Positions 24,533 through 34,509 of a stretch of DNA of 64,000 nt are shown piece by piece. A program made the position numbers and the translations under genes. The stretch comes from Actinomycetes bacterium (GTDB lineage: Bacteria > Actinomycetota > Actinomycetes > Propionibacteriales > Propionibacteriaceae), in contig JAEWOI010000030.1 of NCBI GenBank assembly GCA_023460935.1, positions 115,620-179,619 of the forward strand. The letters are read 5' to 3'. The first letter of the stretch is position 1. The number at the start of each line of letters is the position of its first letter. A model generated the notes under the pieces. The model did no database searches. It was not told where the DNA came from and was given only the letters and a program-made list of their open reading frames with translations.

Positions 24533-26101
24533 TCAGCGCAGCAGTTCGAGCGCAGCCCTTGCGGCGTTGTGCCCGCCGACCCCGCTCACCGCCCCACCCC
24601 GGCGTGCGGCTGCGCCGCAGTAGAGGATGCCCGGTTGGCCGGTGGCCACACCCCAGCGTGCCGCCGGCCCACCGGGGTCGCTGCCCGGGTCGGCCCACGG
24701 CCAGGCCAGCGGCCCGTGGAAGATCGCACCCCCGGTCATCCCGAGTTCCGTCGCCAGGTCGTGGGTGGTGCGCGCTTCCAGGCACGGGGTGCCGTCCGGG
24801 GCGTGGTGCAGCACGTCGGCGATGGGCTCGGCCAGCACGGAGTCGAGGCTGGCCAGCGCCGCAGCCTCCAGCCGGGACCGCTCGCCGTCCGGGTCGGCCG
24901 GGTCGAGCATCCGGTGCGGCACCTGCAGGCCGAACAGCGTCAGGGTGTGCGCACCCGCGGCCCGCAGCCGGGGGCCGAGGATCGAAGGGTCGGTGAGGGT
25001 GTGGCAGTACAGCTCCAGGGGGAGCGGGGTGGGCAGGCTGCCGGCTGCGGCTGCGTGGTACGCCCGGTCCAGCTGGGACATGGTCTCGTGCACGTGGAAG
25101 GTTCCGGAGAACGCCGCCTCCGGCGCAACGCCGGGGTCACGCAGCCGGGGCAGCCGCCGCACCAGCAGGTTCACCTTCAGCTGGGCGCCCTCCGGCTCCG
25201 GCTGCGGTTCCGGTCGGCCGCCGCCGGCCCGCAGCAAGCCGGCCAGCACCTGCGGACCCACGCCGCTGAGCACGAGCCGGCCGTGCAGCCGCGTGCCGTC
25301 GACCAGGCCCACCTCGCCGTCGGGGGTGACGGAGGCCACCTCGGTGCCGGCGCGCAGGTCGGCCCCAGCTGCCCGCGCGGCGGTCTCCAGCTCGGCGGAG
25401 ACGGCGCCCATGCCGCCGACGGGCACGAGCCAGTCACCCGTTCCGCCGCCGATGACGTGGTAGAGGAAGCAGCGGTTCTGGGCCAGGCCCGGGTCGTCCG
25501 CAGCAGCGAAGGTGCCGATCAGGCCATCGGTGAGCACGAGCCCGCGGGCGAGGTCGGTGCGCAGTGCTTCCCGCACCAGTTCGCCCAGTGGTCGCTCCAC
25601 GACGCCCTGCCACAGCGCGTCGTCGCCGAGGCGGCGCCGCAGGTCGCCGGCGGCGGGCAGCGGCTCGGTCAGCGTGGGGAACACCAGGGCGGCGAGCCTG
25701 CGGAGCCGCCGCCCGAGGGACTCGAAGCGCTCGGCCTCGGTTGCGTCGCCGAGCACCCTGCCGAACCCGGCCGCCGTCGCGCGCCGGTCGGCGGTGTCGA
25801 TCAGCAGTCCCCGGCCGGGCTGGTCGGGGTCAGGGGTGTAGGAGGCGTAGCGGCGGGGGGCGAGCCGGATGCGCAGCCCCAGGTCGCGCACCACCTGCTG
25901 CGGCAGCAGGCTCACCAGGTAGGCGTAGCGCGACAGTCGTGCGTCCACGCCCGGCCAGGGGCGCTGGGAGACCGCTGCGCCCCCGAAGTGGTCCAGCCGC
26001 TCCAGCACCACCACGCGCAGCCCCGCGGTGGCGAGGTAGGCGGCCGCGACGAGTGCGTTGTGCCCGCCGCCGACGATCACGACGTCGTGCGCTCGCTCCA
26101 T
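24533..26101 (-). CDS. FAD-dependent phytoene-dehydrogenase-like oxidoreductase
   Basis: A 522-residue flavoprotein of the CrtI/amine-oxidase group. The Rossmann motif is at the N-terminus (VVIVGGGHNALVAAAYLATAG, GxGxxG-like with GGGHNAL), followed by the acidic end of strand two (VLERLDHFGG). The C-terminal FAD motif is GGAVSGVGGHNAARAALELL. It belongs to a broad family that includes carotenoid desaturases and retinol saturases; there are no other carotenoid genes nearby, so the substrate is unknown. It ends 33 bases after the convergent DUF4192 gene. Confidence 0.85.
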   Translation of the reverse strand: MERAHDVVIVGGGHNALVAAAYLATAGLRVVVLERLDHFGGAAVSQRPWPGVDARLSRYAYLVSLLPQQVVRDLGLRIRLAPRRYASYTPDPDQPGRGLLIDTADRRATAAGFGRVLGDATEAERFESLGRRLRRLAALVFPTLTEPLPAAGDLRRRLGDDALWQGVVERPLGELVREALRTDLARGLVLTDGLIGTFAAADDPGLAQNRCFLYHVIGGGTGDWLVPVGGMGAVSAELETAARAAGADLRAGTEVASVTPDGEVGLVDGTRLHGRLVLSGVGPQVLAGLLRAGGGRPEPQPEPEGAQLKVNLLVRRLPRLRDPGVAPEAAFSGTFHVHETMSQLDRAYHAAAAGSLPTPLPLELYCHTLTDPSILGPRLRAAGAHTLTLFGLQVPHRMLDPADPDGERSRLEAAALASLDSVLAEPIADVLHHAPDGTPCLEARTTHDLATELGMTGGAIFHGPLAWPWADPGSDPGGPAARWGVATGQPGILYCGAAARRGGAVSGVGGHNAARAALELLR

Positions 26102-26162
26102 CCGGTCACGCTAGCCCGGTGCGTCCCGAAGCTGGAAGGCCGGTACGGTGCCGGGTGCGGCC

Positions 26163-26876
26163 TCAGAGCTGCAGCCCCACCAGCCAGCCGGCGAGGTAGG
26201 TGAGTCCCATGGTCAGGCTGCCGACGGTCAGGTTGCGCAGCACCGGCCGCAGCGGCCGGGCGCCGCCCAGCCAGGCGCTGAGCAGGCCGGTCAGCATCAG
26301 CGCGGCCAGGACGGCTACCACCGTCAGCGGCAACCGGATGCCGACGGGTGCGGTGACGATCGCCGCCAGCGGGATCAGCGAACCGGCGAAGAATGCCACC
26401 AGTGAGGCCCGAGCTGCGGCCCAGGGCGAGACCCGCTCATCGGCGTCGAGGTTGAGGAAGGCCTGGGCGTGGGCGTCGAGGGCTGCGTGCGCGCTCAGCT
26501 CGGCAGCGACCTGCTCGGCCAGTTGCGGCGAGAGGCCCCGGTCGACGTAGTGGCCGGCGAGCTGCTGCTGCATGCCGGCCGGATCGGTGCCGAGCTCGGC
26601 CTCCTGGCGCCGAAGCGCTGCCAGTTCACTGTCCCGCTGGCTGCTCACCGACACGTACTCGCCGCCCGCCATCGAAAGCGAACCGGCGATCATGCCGGCC
26701 AACCCGGCGATCAGCAGGGCGACCGGGTCGGCCGTGGCGCCGGCCACGCCGAACACCAGCCCGGCGGTGGAGACGATCCCGTCGTTGGCACCCAGCACCC
26801 CGGCGCGCAGCCAGTTCAGGCGGGCAGCGAGCGACTGGGATTCCAGCTGCTCGCGCACGTTGATGGTGATCGCCAC
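26163..26876 (-). CDS. VIT1/CCC1-family iron/manganese transporter
   Basis: A 237-residue membrane protein of the vacuolar-iron-transporter family, which moves Fe2+ or Mn2+ out of the cytosol. The family start LNWLRAGVLGANDGIVSTAGLVFGVAGA is near residue 20, followed by GMIAGSLSMAGGEYVSVSSQRDSE. A cytosolic helical insert of about 70 residues follows, rich in Asp, Glu and His, then three more helices; five in total, as expected. The frame is open to 26957, but the GTG at 26876 with GAGGA upstream is the better start because the extension crosses the promoter region. A DtxR/IdeR-like box lies about 37-55 bases upstream. Confidence 0.88.
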   Translation of the reverse strand: MAITINVREQLESQSLAARLNWLRAGVLGANDGIVSTAGLVFGVAGATADPVALLIAGLAGMIAGSLSMAGGEYVSVSSQRDSELAALRRQEAELGTDPAGMQQQLAGHYVDRGLSPQLAEQVAAELSAHAALDAHAQAFLNLDADERVSPWAAARASLVAFFAGSLIPLAAIVTAPVGIRLPLTVVAVLAALMLTGLLSAWLGGARPLRPVLRNLTVGSLTMGLTYLAGWLVGLQL

Positions 26877-26912
26877 ACGCCCAGCATTCCTCGCAAAACC
26901 CCTAGTCGCAAG

Positions 26913-26931
26913 CAAGGAAAGGCTGGCCTTA
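26913..26931 (-). promoter_or_regulatory. Candidate DtxR/IdeR iron box
   Basis: The 19 bases read CAAGGAAAGGCTGGCCTTA on the plus strand. Against the IdeR/DtxR consensus TWAGGTWAGSCTWACCTWA it matches at about 15 of 19 positions, including the AGG...CCT arms and the centre. It lies just upstream of the metal-transporter gene, near where its promoter should be. By eye only; no matrix was run. Confidence 0.5.
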
Positions 26932-27039
26932 GCGGCTCGGGGGAGCAGCCGTGCCACCCTGGGGCCGGGGTGGCCGCACGCCGGTTCGCCCGCGCTCCAG
27001 CCGCGTTGTCCGGGGGCGCGCGCCAGCGGGCGGATCGGT

Positions 27040-27045
27040 TACCAT
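27040..27045 (+). promoter_or_regulatory. Probable -10 element of leuS leader transcript
   Basis: TACCAT ends seven bases before the ATG of the leuS leader peptide, so the leader mRNA would start at or next to its first codon. Confidence 0.5.
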
Positions 27046-27052
27046 AACGCTC

Positions 27053-27082
27053 ATGCACGGCGCATCCCTGCTGCTTCTCTAG
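27053..27082 (+). CDS. leuS leader peptide (MHGASLLLL)
   Basis: A nine-codon ORF with four consecutive leucine codons (CTG CTG CTT CTC) directly before its TAG stop. It is followed immediately by a perfect 10-bp hairpin and then by an intrinsic terminator, before leucyl-tRNA synthetase. This is the expected layout of ribosome-mediated attenuation sensing charged tRNA-Leu: stalling at the Leu codons would cover the left arm of the first hairpin. Confidence 0.75.
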   Translation: MHGASLLLL

Positions 27083-27107
27083 CCGCGACTGCCACCAGCA
27101 GTCGCGG
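27083..27107 (+). promoter_or_regulatory. leuS attenuator hairpin 1
   Basis: CCGCGACTGC (27083-27092) pairs perfectly with GCAGTCGCGG (27098-27107) around a CACCA loop. It begins right after the leader-peptide stop codon, so a ribosome stalled at the Leu codons would block its left arm. Which antiterminator its freed right arm would form is not clear by eye. Confidence 0.65.
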
Positions 27108-27110
27108 CGG

Positions 27111-27145
27111 CCCCTGGCGAGCCTGACGGCCCGCAGGGGTTTTTT
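27111..27145 (+). terminator. Intrinsic terminator of the leuS attenuator
   Basis: The stem is CCCCT/AGGGG (27111-27115 with 27135-27139), then GCG/CGC and GCC/GGC with a TGAC loop, followed by six T residues at 27140-27145. A strong U-run terminator this close before leuS and after a Leu-rich peptide implies regulated termination. Confidence 0.8.
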
Positions 27146-27185
27146 CATGCACTTGGCAGGGATCGCAACTACGAGGAGAGCCCCA

Positions 27186-29657
<2,472 letters not shown>

Positions 29658-29675
29658 GCCGATCCCGGCGCATCC

Positions 29676-29785
29676 GGAACCGTCCCCGGCACACCGGGGA
29701 CAACTTCCTGGCACGCCGGGGACGGTTCCTTTCGCGCCACGCTCCTTCCTGGCACACCGGGGACGGTTCCTTTCGCGCCACGCTT
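29676..29785. repeat. GGGGACGGTTCC repeat cluster
   Basis: GGAACCGTCCCCGGC (29676-29690) and GCCGGGGACGGTTCC (29715-29729) form a perfect 15-bp inverted repeat. A second direct copy of the right-hand unit, including GGTTCCTTTCGCGCCACGC, follows from about 29747. The cluster sits between the convergent leuS and nuclease genes. It may also serve as a terminator. Confidence 0.75.
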
Positions 29786-29797
29786 CGCGCTGTCGGC

Positions 29798-30808
29798 TCA
29801 GGCGCGGGCCAGTCGCACCAGGACGCCGAGGTGGTCGGTGCCGGGCACCTGCACGGTCCGGTAGCCGGTCACCGTGAAGTGCCTGGACGCGAGGACGTGG
29901 TCGATGGCGATCAGCGGCGGGTACCAGCGGTTGGCCGGGTAGGTGGGTTGCCAGCCCTGACCGGCGGAGGTGTTGGCCAGCCCGGCGCGGGACAGCAGGC
30001 AGCGCAGCGTCAGGTGCTCGGCGGTGGCGTTGAGGTCGCCGGCAACGATCAGGGGCTGGGCGGCGTGGGTGGCCGCCAGCGACGCCACCGCTTGGCCGTC
30101 CCGCAACCACAGCTTGACCGTCGTCGCCGGGTTCACCGGGTGGGCGGCGACCAGGAACACCGGTCCCTCGGCGGTCTCCAGCCGAACCGCCAGGTTTGTG
30201 AACCGGGTTCGCTCGGTGTAGCCGAGCTCGGTCAGCGGCAGCCGGGACAGCACCATGGTGCCGCGGGGGTCGCCGGCGCCGGTAGCGGCGTCGAAGTCCG
30301 CACCGGCCCGCCCTGCGCGGTACGGCAGCAACTCGCGCCACGACCCTTCGGCGGACGCCAGCGCGACCCTCCGGCTCACCTCAGTCAGCACGACCACGTC
30401 GGGACGCTCACGCGCGACCACGTCTTCCAGCTCGGTCAGGTCGGCCAGCCCGAACCTGAGGTTGAGCGTCAGCACGGTCAGTTCCGGCGGGGTGCCGTCG
30501 GCGGCGGTACGGACGGTGGGCAGGTAGGGCAGCAGCACGACCGAGTGCCCGACCAGCCCGAGCGCGACTGGAATCACCCAGGCGCGGGCATGGCCGCGGG
30601 TGCCGAGCAGTACGAGCACCAGGGCCAGCGCCCAGGCGAGCACCCCGTAGGGGACGAAGGCTGCGGCCATGGCCAGCAGGTTGGAGCGCCCCTGCAGTTC
30701 GGGCGCGAGGTACAACAGCAGCAGCAGCGCCGCTGCCAGGCAGAGTAGGCCCGCCCCCCACCGGTAGCCGATCGCTCCACGGGGAGCGGGTCGGCGGCGG
30801 GCGGTCAC
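29798..30808 (-). CDS. Membrane-anchored endonuclease/exonuclease/phosphatase (EEP) family protein
   Basis: A 336-residue protein with three hydrophobic helices at the N-terminus (about 15-105) and an outward-facing DNase-I-like domain. Catalytic landmarks are LTLNLRFG, VVVLTEVSRR (metal-binding glutamate), VAAHPV, AGDLNAT, AIDHVLAS and the final PGTDHLGVLV. This full set suggests an active metal-dependent phosphodiesterase or phosphatase; substrates could be nucleic acid or phospholipid. The GTG at 30808 follows TGGAGG. Confidence 0.87.
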   Translation of the reverse strand: MTARRRPAPRGAIGYRWGAGLLCLAAALLLLLYLAPELQGRSNLLAMAAAFVPYGVLAWALALVLVLLGTRGHARAWVIPVALGLVGHSVVLLPYLPTVRTAADGTPPELTVLTLNLRFGLADLTELEDVVARERPDVVVLTEVSRRVALASAEGSWRELLPYRAGRAGADFDAATGAGDPRGTMVLSRLPLTELGYTERTRFTNLAVRLETAEGPVFLVAAHPVNPATTVKLWLRDGQAVASLAATHAAQPLIVAGDLNATAEHLTLRCLLSRAGLANTSAGQGWQPTYPANRWYPPLIAIDHVLASRHFTVTGYRTVQVPGTDHLGVLVRLARA

Positions 30809-30852
30809 GCCTCCAGCTTGTCAGCCCGCCCTACAAGCAGGCGGGCGCACAC

Positions 30853-31152
30853 TCAGCGCTTGGTGAACTCCAGCCGGAACTCCTCCGGGCCGCGCTCGAG
30901 GTAGGCCAGCTCGAAGGCATCCGGGGCGACGCGGTTCAGCTGGGTGAGCAGCGGCACGGGGTCGTGGCTCACCACGAGCACCAGCTTCTGGCCGGCCTTC
31001 ATGCTGGTGAGGCCGCCGATGATCGCACCGTGCCGGATCACCTTCGGCAGGTCGGCAGCCCGCAATTCGGGGGTGGCGGTCCCGGTGCCGCAGCCGCAGC
31101 CGCAGCCGCCGTGCCTTGCCGGAGCGGTGGCCAAATCCAGTTCAGTTGCCAT
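30853..31152 (-). CDS. DUF2249 domain protein with Cys/Gly-rich N-terminus
   Basis: A 99-residue cytosolic protein. Residues 30-99 form a DUF2249 (TusA/SirA-like) domain (ADLPKVIRHGAIIGGLTSM ... VSHDPVPLLTQL). The N-terminus carries HGGCGCGCGTG, three cysteines alternating with glycine, which may bind metal or sulfur. Such proteins are often linked with redox or nitrogen-oxide metabolism, but no such genes are adjacent. It ends 44 bases before the nuclease gene on the same strand and may be co-transcribed. Confidence 0.82.
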   Translation of the reverse strand: MATELDLATAPARHGGCGCGCGTGTATPELRAADLPKVIRHGAIIGGLTSMKAGQKLVLVVSHDPVPLLTQLNRVAPDAFELAYLERGPEEFRLEFTKR

Positions 31153-31313
31153 GGGGTGAGTCCTGTCAGTTCGGCGGGCGTTCGTTCAAAGGGTAACCCG
31201 GACCGGCGCGCCCGGTCGTCCGGGCTGTGGACGGTGGGCAGCCGGCGCGCCGTTGTCCACAGGCGGGGCCGAGCGCTGACCCGCCGGAAGGCGCGGCGCC
31301 GATAGTGCCGGGT

Positions 31314-32174
31314 GTGAGAGTGGCTCCGGACCCGGTGATGAGCGAGGTCGTGCAGCGCCGCCTGGAAACCCTGCTGGCCGAGCTGCAACCCCGGTACGCC
31401 GCCCCGGAGCGCGAGGACGGCGACGCCTTCCCTGCCGGGCCGTCCGTGGCGTGGCCGGCGGTCGACGGCGCTACCGGCCCGGCCCCCGCAGCCGCGGACG
31501 CCGGCCAGGTGCTGCCGCAGCGCGCTGTACGGGGCGGGCGGGCAGTTGCTGAAGCCGCGGCGTCGCGCGTGCTGGAATTCGGCAGGGAGCACCTCGCGGC
31601 GGTCGTCGTCGTGTTGCTGGTCGGTTGCGGCTGGACCGCGTACAGCCTGTTCCAGGCCAGGTCCACACCCGTCGCCCTGGTTGCGCCGCCCATAGCCGCC
31701 TCGACGGCGGTGGCGCCGAGCCCGACGATGAGCACGCCGCAGCCGAAGGTGCTGGTGCACGTGCTGGGCGCCGTCCGCGAGCCCGGCATCGTCGAGCTCG
31801 TCGAGGGCAGCCGGGTGCAGGACGCGATCGCCGCGGCCGGGGGACTGGCCGCGGGTGCCGACCCGGGGGAGCTGAATTTGGCTGCCGTGGTCACCGACGG
31901 CAGCCAGCTGCTGATCGGCACCCGGTCGAAGCCGCGTGGTGAGGTTCGCGCCGGGGGGCCGGCGGGCCCGGGCGGCGCGCCGGCGCAGGTGTCGCTGAAC
32001 TCCGCCACCGCAGAACAGCTGGACACGCTGCCCGGGGTCGGTCCGGTGACGGCACAGAAAATCCTGGAGTGGCGTGAGGAGCACGGTGGCTTCAACTCGG
32101 TGAGCGAACTGCAGGAGGTCGAAGGCATCGGACCGAAGACCTATGCGGAGATCGCCCGGAATGTCCGGCTCTGA
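31314..32174 (+). CDS. comEA: ComEA-like DNA-uptake protein
   Basis: A 286-residue membrane protein with an N-terminal cytosolic part, a transmembrane helix at about 87-107, a SLBB-type domain (VLVHVLGAVREPGIVEL) and a C-terminal helix-hairpin-helix pair (VSLNSATAEQLDTLPGVG and EVEGIGPKTYAEI) that binds double-stranded DNA at the cell surface. The frame is open upstream; the GTG at 31314 is chosen because GATAGT lies eight bases before it. It overlaps comEC, the usual partner. Confidence 0.9.
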   Translation: MRVAPDPVMSEVVQRRLETLLAELQPRYAAPEREDGDAFPAGPSVAWPAVDGATGPAPAAADAGQVLPQRAVRGGRAVAEAAASRVLEFGREHLAAVVVVLLVGCGWTAYSLFQARSTPVALVAPPIAASTAVAPSPTMSTPQPKVLVHVLGAVREPGIVELVEGSRVQDAIAAAGGLAAGADPGELNLAAVVTDGSQLLIGTRSKPRGEVRAGGPAGPGGAPAQVSLNSATAEQLDTLPGVGPVTAQKILEWREEHGGFNSVSELQEVEGIGPKTYAEIARNVRL

Positions 32175-34476
32175 AGATGGCACCCCGGACTGGCGGGCGC
32201 CGGCGCTCGCGGCAGCCGCGTGGGCGGGAATGTGGGCGGGCACCGCCGGCACGCCCTGGCTCGCCGCGGGTGGCGCCGTGGTGGCGGCGGCGGCCGCGGG
32301 CTTCGGGTGGTGGCGGTCACGGTGGCTGCTGGTGGCCGTGGCGCTGGCATTGGGCACAGCGCTGGGCATCGGGAGCGCTCGGGTCTGGACAGCCGGGCAG
32401 GGCCCGCTGCGGGGCTGGGCCGAATCGCGGGCGGTGGTGGTCGCCGACCTCCGGCTCGGCGGAGGGCGGGTCAGTGCGGGCGGGCGCGGCGGGCCGGTCT
32501 GGACCGCGACTGCCACCCTGCTGGACGTCGACGGCCGCGGCCAGCGGTGGGCCTCCGGTGCGAGCGTTCGGGTCGCCGCCTCGGGCGAGCTGCTGCCCGC
32601 CTGGGCGGCCGTGGCGACGGGAGCGACTGTCCGCGCGGTGGTGCGGCTGGGACCGGCGCGGGTGGACGAACCCGTGGTGGCCTGGGCGCAGGCGAGGGCG
32701 TCCCCGCAGCTGCTGGCGCCGGCCGGCGCGATGGATGCCGCGGTGACCGCGGTCAGGACGGGGTTGCGGGAGTCGGTTGCGGGGCTGCCGCCGGCGCCGC
32801 GGGCGCTGGTGCCTGCGCTGGTGGTGGGCGACACCGACGGCATGCCCGAGGGGCTCACCGAGCAGTTCCGGGTGACCGGGCTCACCCACCTGACGGCGGT
32901 GTCGGGGGCGAACCTGACGCTGTTGCTGGTCGCGCTGCTGTGGGTGTCCGCCCGGCTGGGGTTGCTGGGGTGGTGGCGTCGGTGGGTCGCCGTGGCCGGG
33001 GTGGTTGCGTTCGTGCTGCTGTGCCGGGCCGAGCCGAGCGTGCTGCGGGCCGCAGCGATGGGCCTGGTGGGCCTCGCCGCGCTCGGTTGGAGCGGTCCGC
33101 GCCAAGGACTGCGTTACCTCGCCTGGGCGGTGGTGGGCCTGCTCCTGGCCGACCCGTGGCTGTGCCGCTCGCCGGGCTTCGTGCTGTCGGTGTGCGCCAG
33201 CGCCGGCATCGTGGTCTGGGCGCGGCGCTGGGCCCTGGTGCTGGGCGGCTGGTTACCGGCCTGGCTGGCGGAGGCGATCACTGTGCCGGTCGCAGCCCAG
33301 CTCGCCACCCAGCCGATCGTCACAGCGATCTCTGGCCAGGTGAGCCTCGTCGGGGTGTTGGCGAACCTGCTCGCGGCGCCCCTGGTCGGGCCCGGCACGG
33401 TGCTCGGCTTCCTGGCCGCAGCGCTGGGCATCGTCAGCCCGGCGCTCGCAGCTGTCGCGGGGTGGGCGGCCGGCGGCTTCGCCCAGGCGATCTGCTGGGT
33501 GGCTGAGGCGGGCGCGGCCCTCCCGGGGGCTGCGGTCAGCTGGCCGGCGAGCCCGCCGGCGGTGGCGCTGCTGGCGGTGGCGTGCGTGCTGGCGCTGGCG
33601 GGCCTCCCACTGGTGTGGGCCCGGCCCTGGCTGGTGGCCTGCCTGGCACTGGCGCTGGTCGTGGTGCTGCTGCGGCCGCTCCCGGTGCCCGGTTGGCCGC
33701 CGACGGCCTGGCAGGTGGTCAGCTGCGACGTCGGCCAGGGCGACGCAACGGTGGTCAACGCCGGCGGAGGCCGGGCGGTGGTGGTCGACGCCGGGCCCGA
33801 GCCAAGGGCCGCCGACCGCTGCCTGGACCAGCTCGGCGTCACCGAGGTCACCTGGCTGGTGCTGACCCACCTCCACGCCGACCACGTCGGCGGCGTGGCC
33901 GGGGTGGCCAGCGGCCGGCGGGTGGCGAACGTGCTGGTCTCCGGCATCGAAGCCCCTGAAGCCGGCTGGCGGACGCTCCTCGACGCCGTCGGTTCGGTGC
34001 CGCGCACCCGGGCCCGGCCTGGCCTGGTCCTGGCCGCAGGCGGGGTGCAGGTGGCCGTCCTGGCGATGCTGCCGGTGCTGGCCGACGGTGAGACCGGCGA
34101 GGACTCCACCGGGTTCAACGACGCCTCGCTGGTGATGCGCGTCACCAGCGGCCCGCTCCGGCTGCTGCTTGCCGGCGACGTGGAACAGTCCGGGCAGGAG
34201 CACGCCCTGGCCTTCGTCACGGACCTGCGCGCGGACGTCCTGCTCGTGCCGCACCACGGCTCCGGGGACCATTCCGCGGAGTTCCTGCGGGCGTCCGGCG
34301 CCAGGGTGGCGCTGTTCAGCGTCGGCGCCGGCAACGACTACGGGCACCCGGCTGCCCGTACGGTCCAGACCGTCGCAGCCACCGGCGCGCAGGTGTACCG
34401 CACCGACCTGCACGGCTCGGTCGCCGTCGCGCTTGAGGACGCCACCCTGGTCGTAACCACCCAGCGCCAGGGGTGA
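32161..34476 (+). CDS. comEC: ComEC/Rec2-family DNA-uptake channel
   Basis: A 771-residue polytopic membrane protein. N-terminal helices and an OB-like domain are followed by the Competence domain (PRALVPALVVGDTDGMP, LTHLTAVSGANLTLL, FVLLCRAEPSVLRAAAMG) and a C-terminal metallo-beta-lactamase-like domain with the metal motif LTHLHADHVGG near residue 572 and LVPHHGSGDHS. The ATG at 32161 overlaps the end of comEA by 14 bases. The intact gene means that the channel part of a natural transformation system is encoded, although competence is rarely shown in such actinobacteria. Confidence 0.93.
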   Translation: MSGSEDGTPDWRAPALAAAAWAGMWAGTAGTPWLAAGGAVVAAAAAGFGWWRSRWLLVAVALALGTALGIGSARVWTAGQGPLRGWAESRAVVVADLRLGGGRVSAGGRGGPVWTATATLLDVDGRGQRWASGASVRVAASGELLPAWAAVATGATVRAVVRLGPARVDEPVVAWAQARASPQLLAPAGAMDAAVTAVRTGLRESVAGLPPAPRALVPALVVGDTDGMPEGLTEQFRVTGLTHLTAVSGANLTLLLVALLWVSARLGLLGWWRRWVAVAGVVAFVLLCRAEPSVLRAAAMGLVGLAALGWSGPRQGLRYLAWAVVGLLLADPWLCRSPGFVLSVCASAGIVVWARRWALVLGGWLPAWLAEAITVPVAAQLATQPIVTAISGQVSLVGVLANLLAAPLVGPGTVLGFLAAALGIVSPALAAVAGWAAGGFAQAICWVAEAGAALPGAAVSWPASPPAVALLAVACVLALAGLPLVWARPWLVACLALALVVVLLRPLPVPGWPPTAWQVVSCDVGQGDATVVNAGGGRAVVVDAGPEPRAADRCLDQLGVTEVTWLVLTHLHADHVGGVAGVASGRRVANVLVSGIEAPEAGWRTLLDAVGSVPRTRARPGLVLAAGGVQVAVLAMLPVLADGETGEDSTGFNDASLVMRVTSGPLRLLLAGDVEQSGQEHALAFVTDLRADVLLVPHHGSGDHSAEFLRASGARVALFSVGAGNDYGHPAARTVQTVAATGAQVYRTDLHGSVAVALEDATLVVTTQRQG

Positions 34477-34509
34477 GGCGCCGTCGGCCGTGGCTGGCAT
34501 GCTAGGGCC

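Noticed and set aside
24569..26203. 544-residue plus-strand open frame
   Set aside because: Opposite the CrtI-like gene; low-complexity composition and no motif.
27001..27185. T-box riboswitch before leuS
   Set aside because: The spacer is too short and lacks the T-box and specifier hairpin; the leader peptide explains the layout better.
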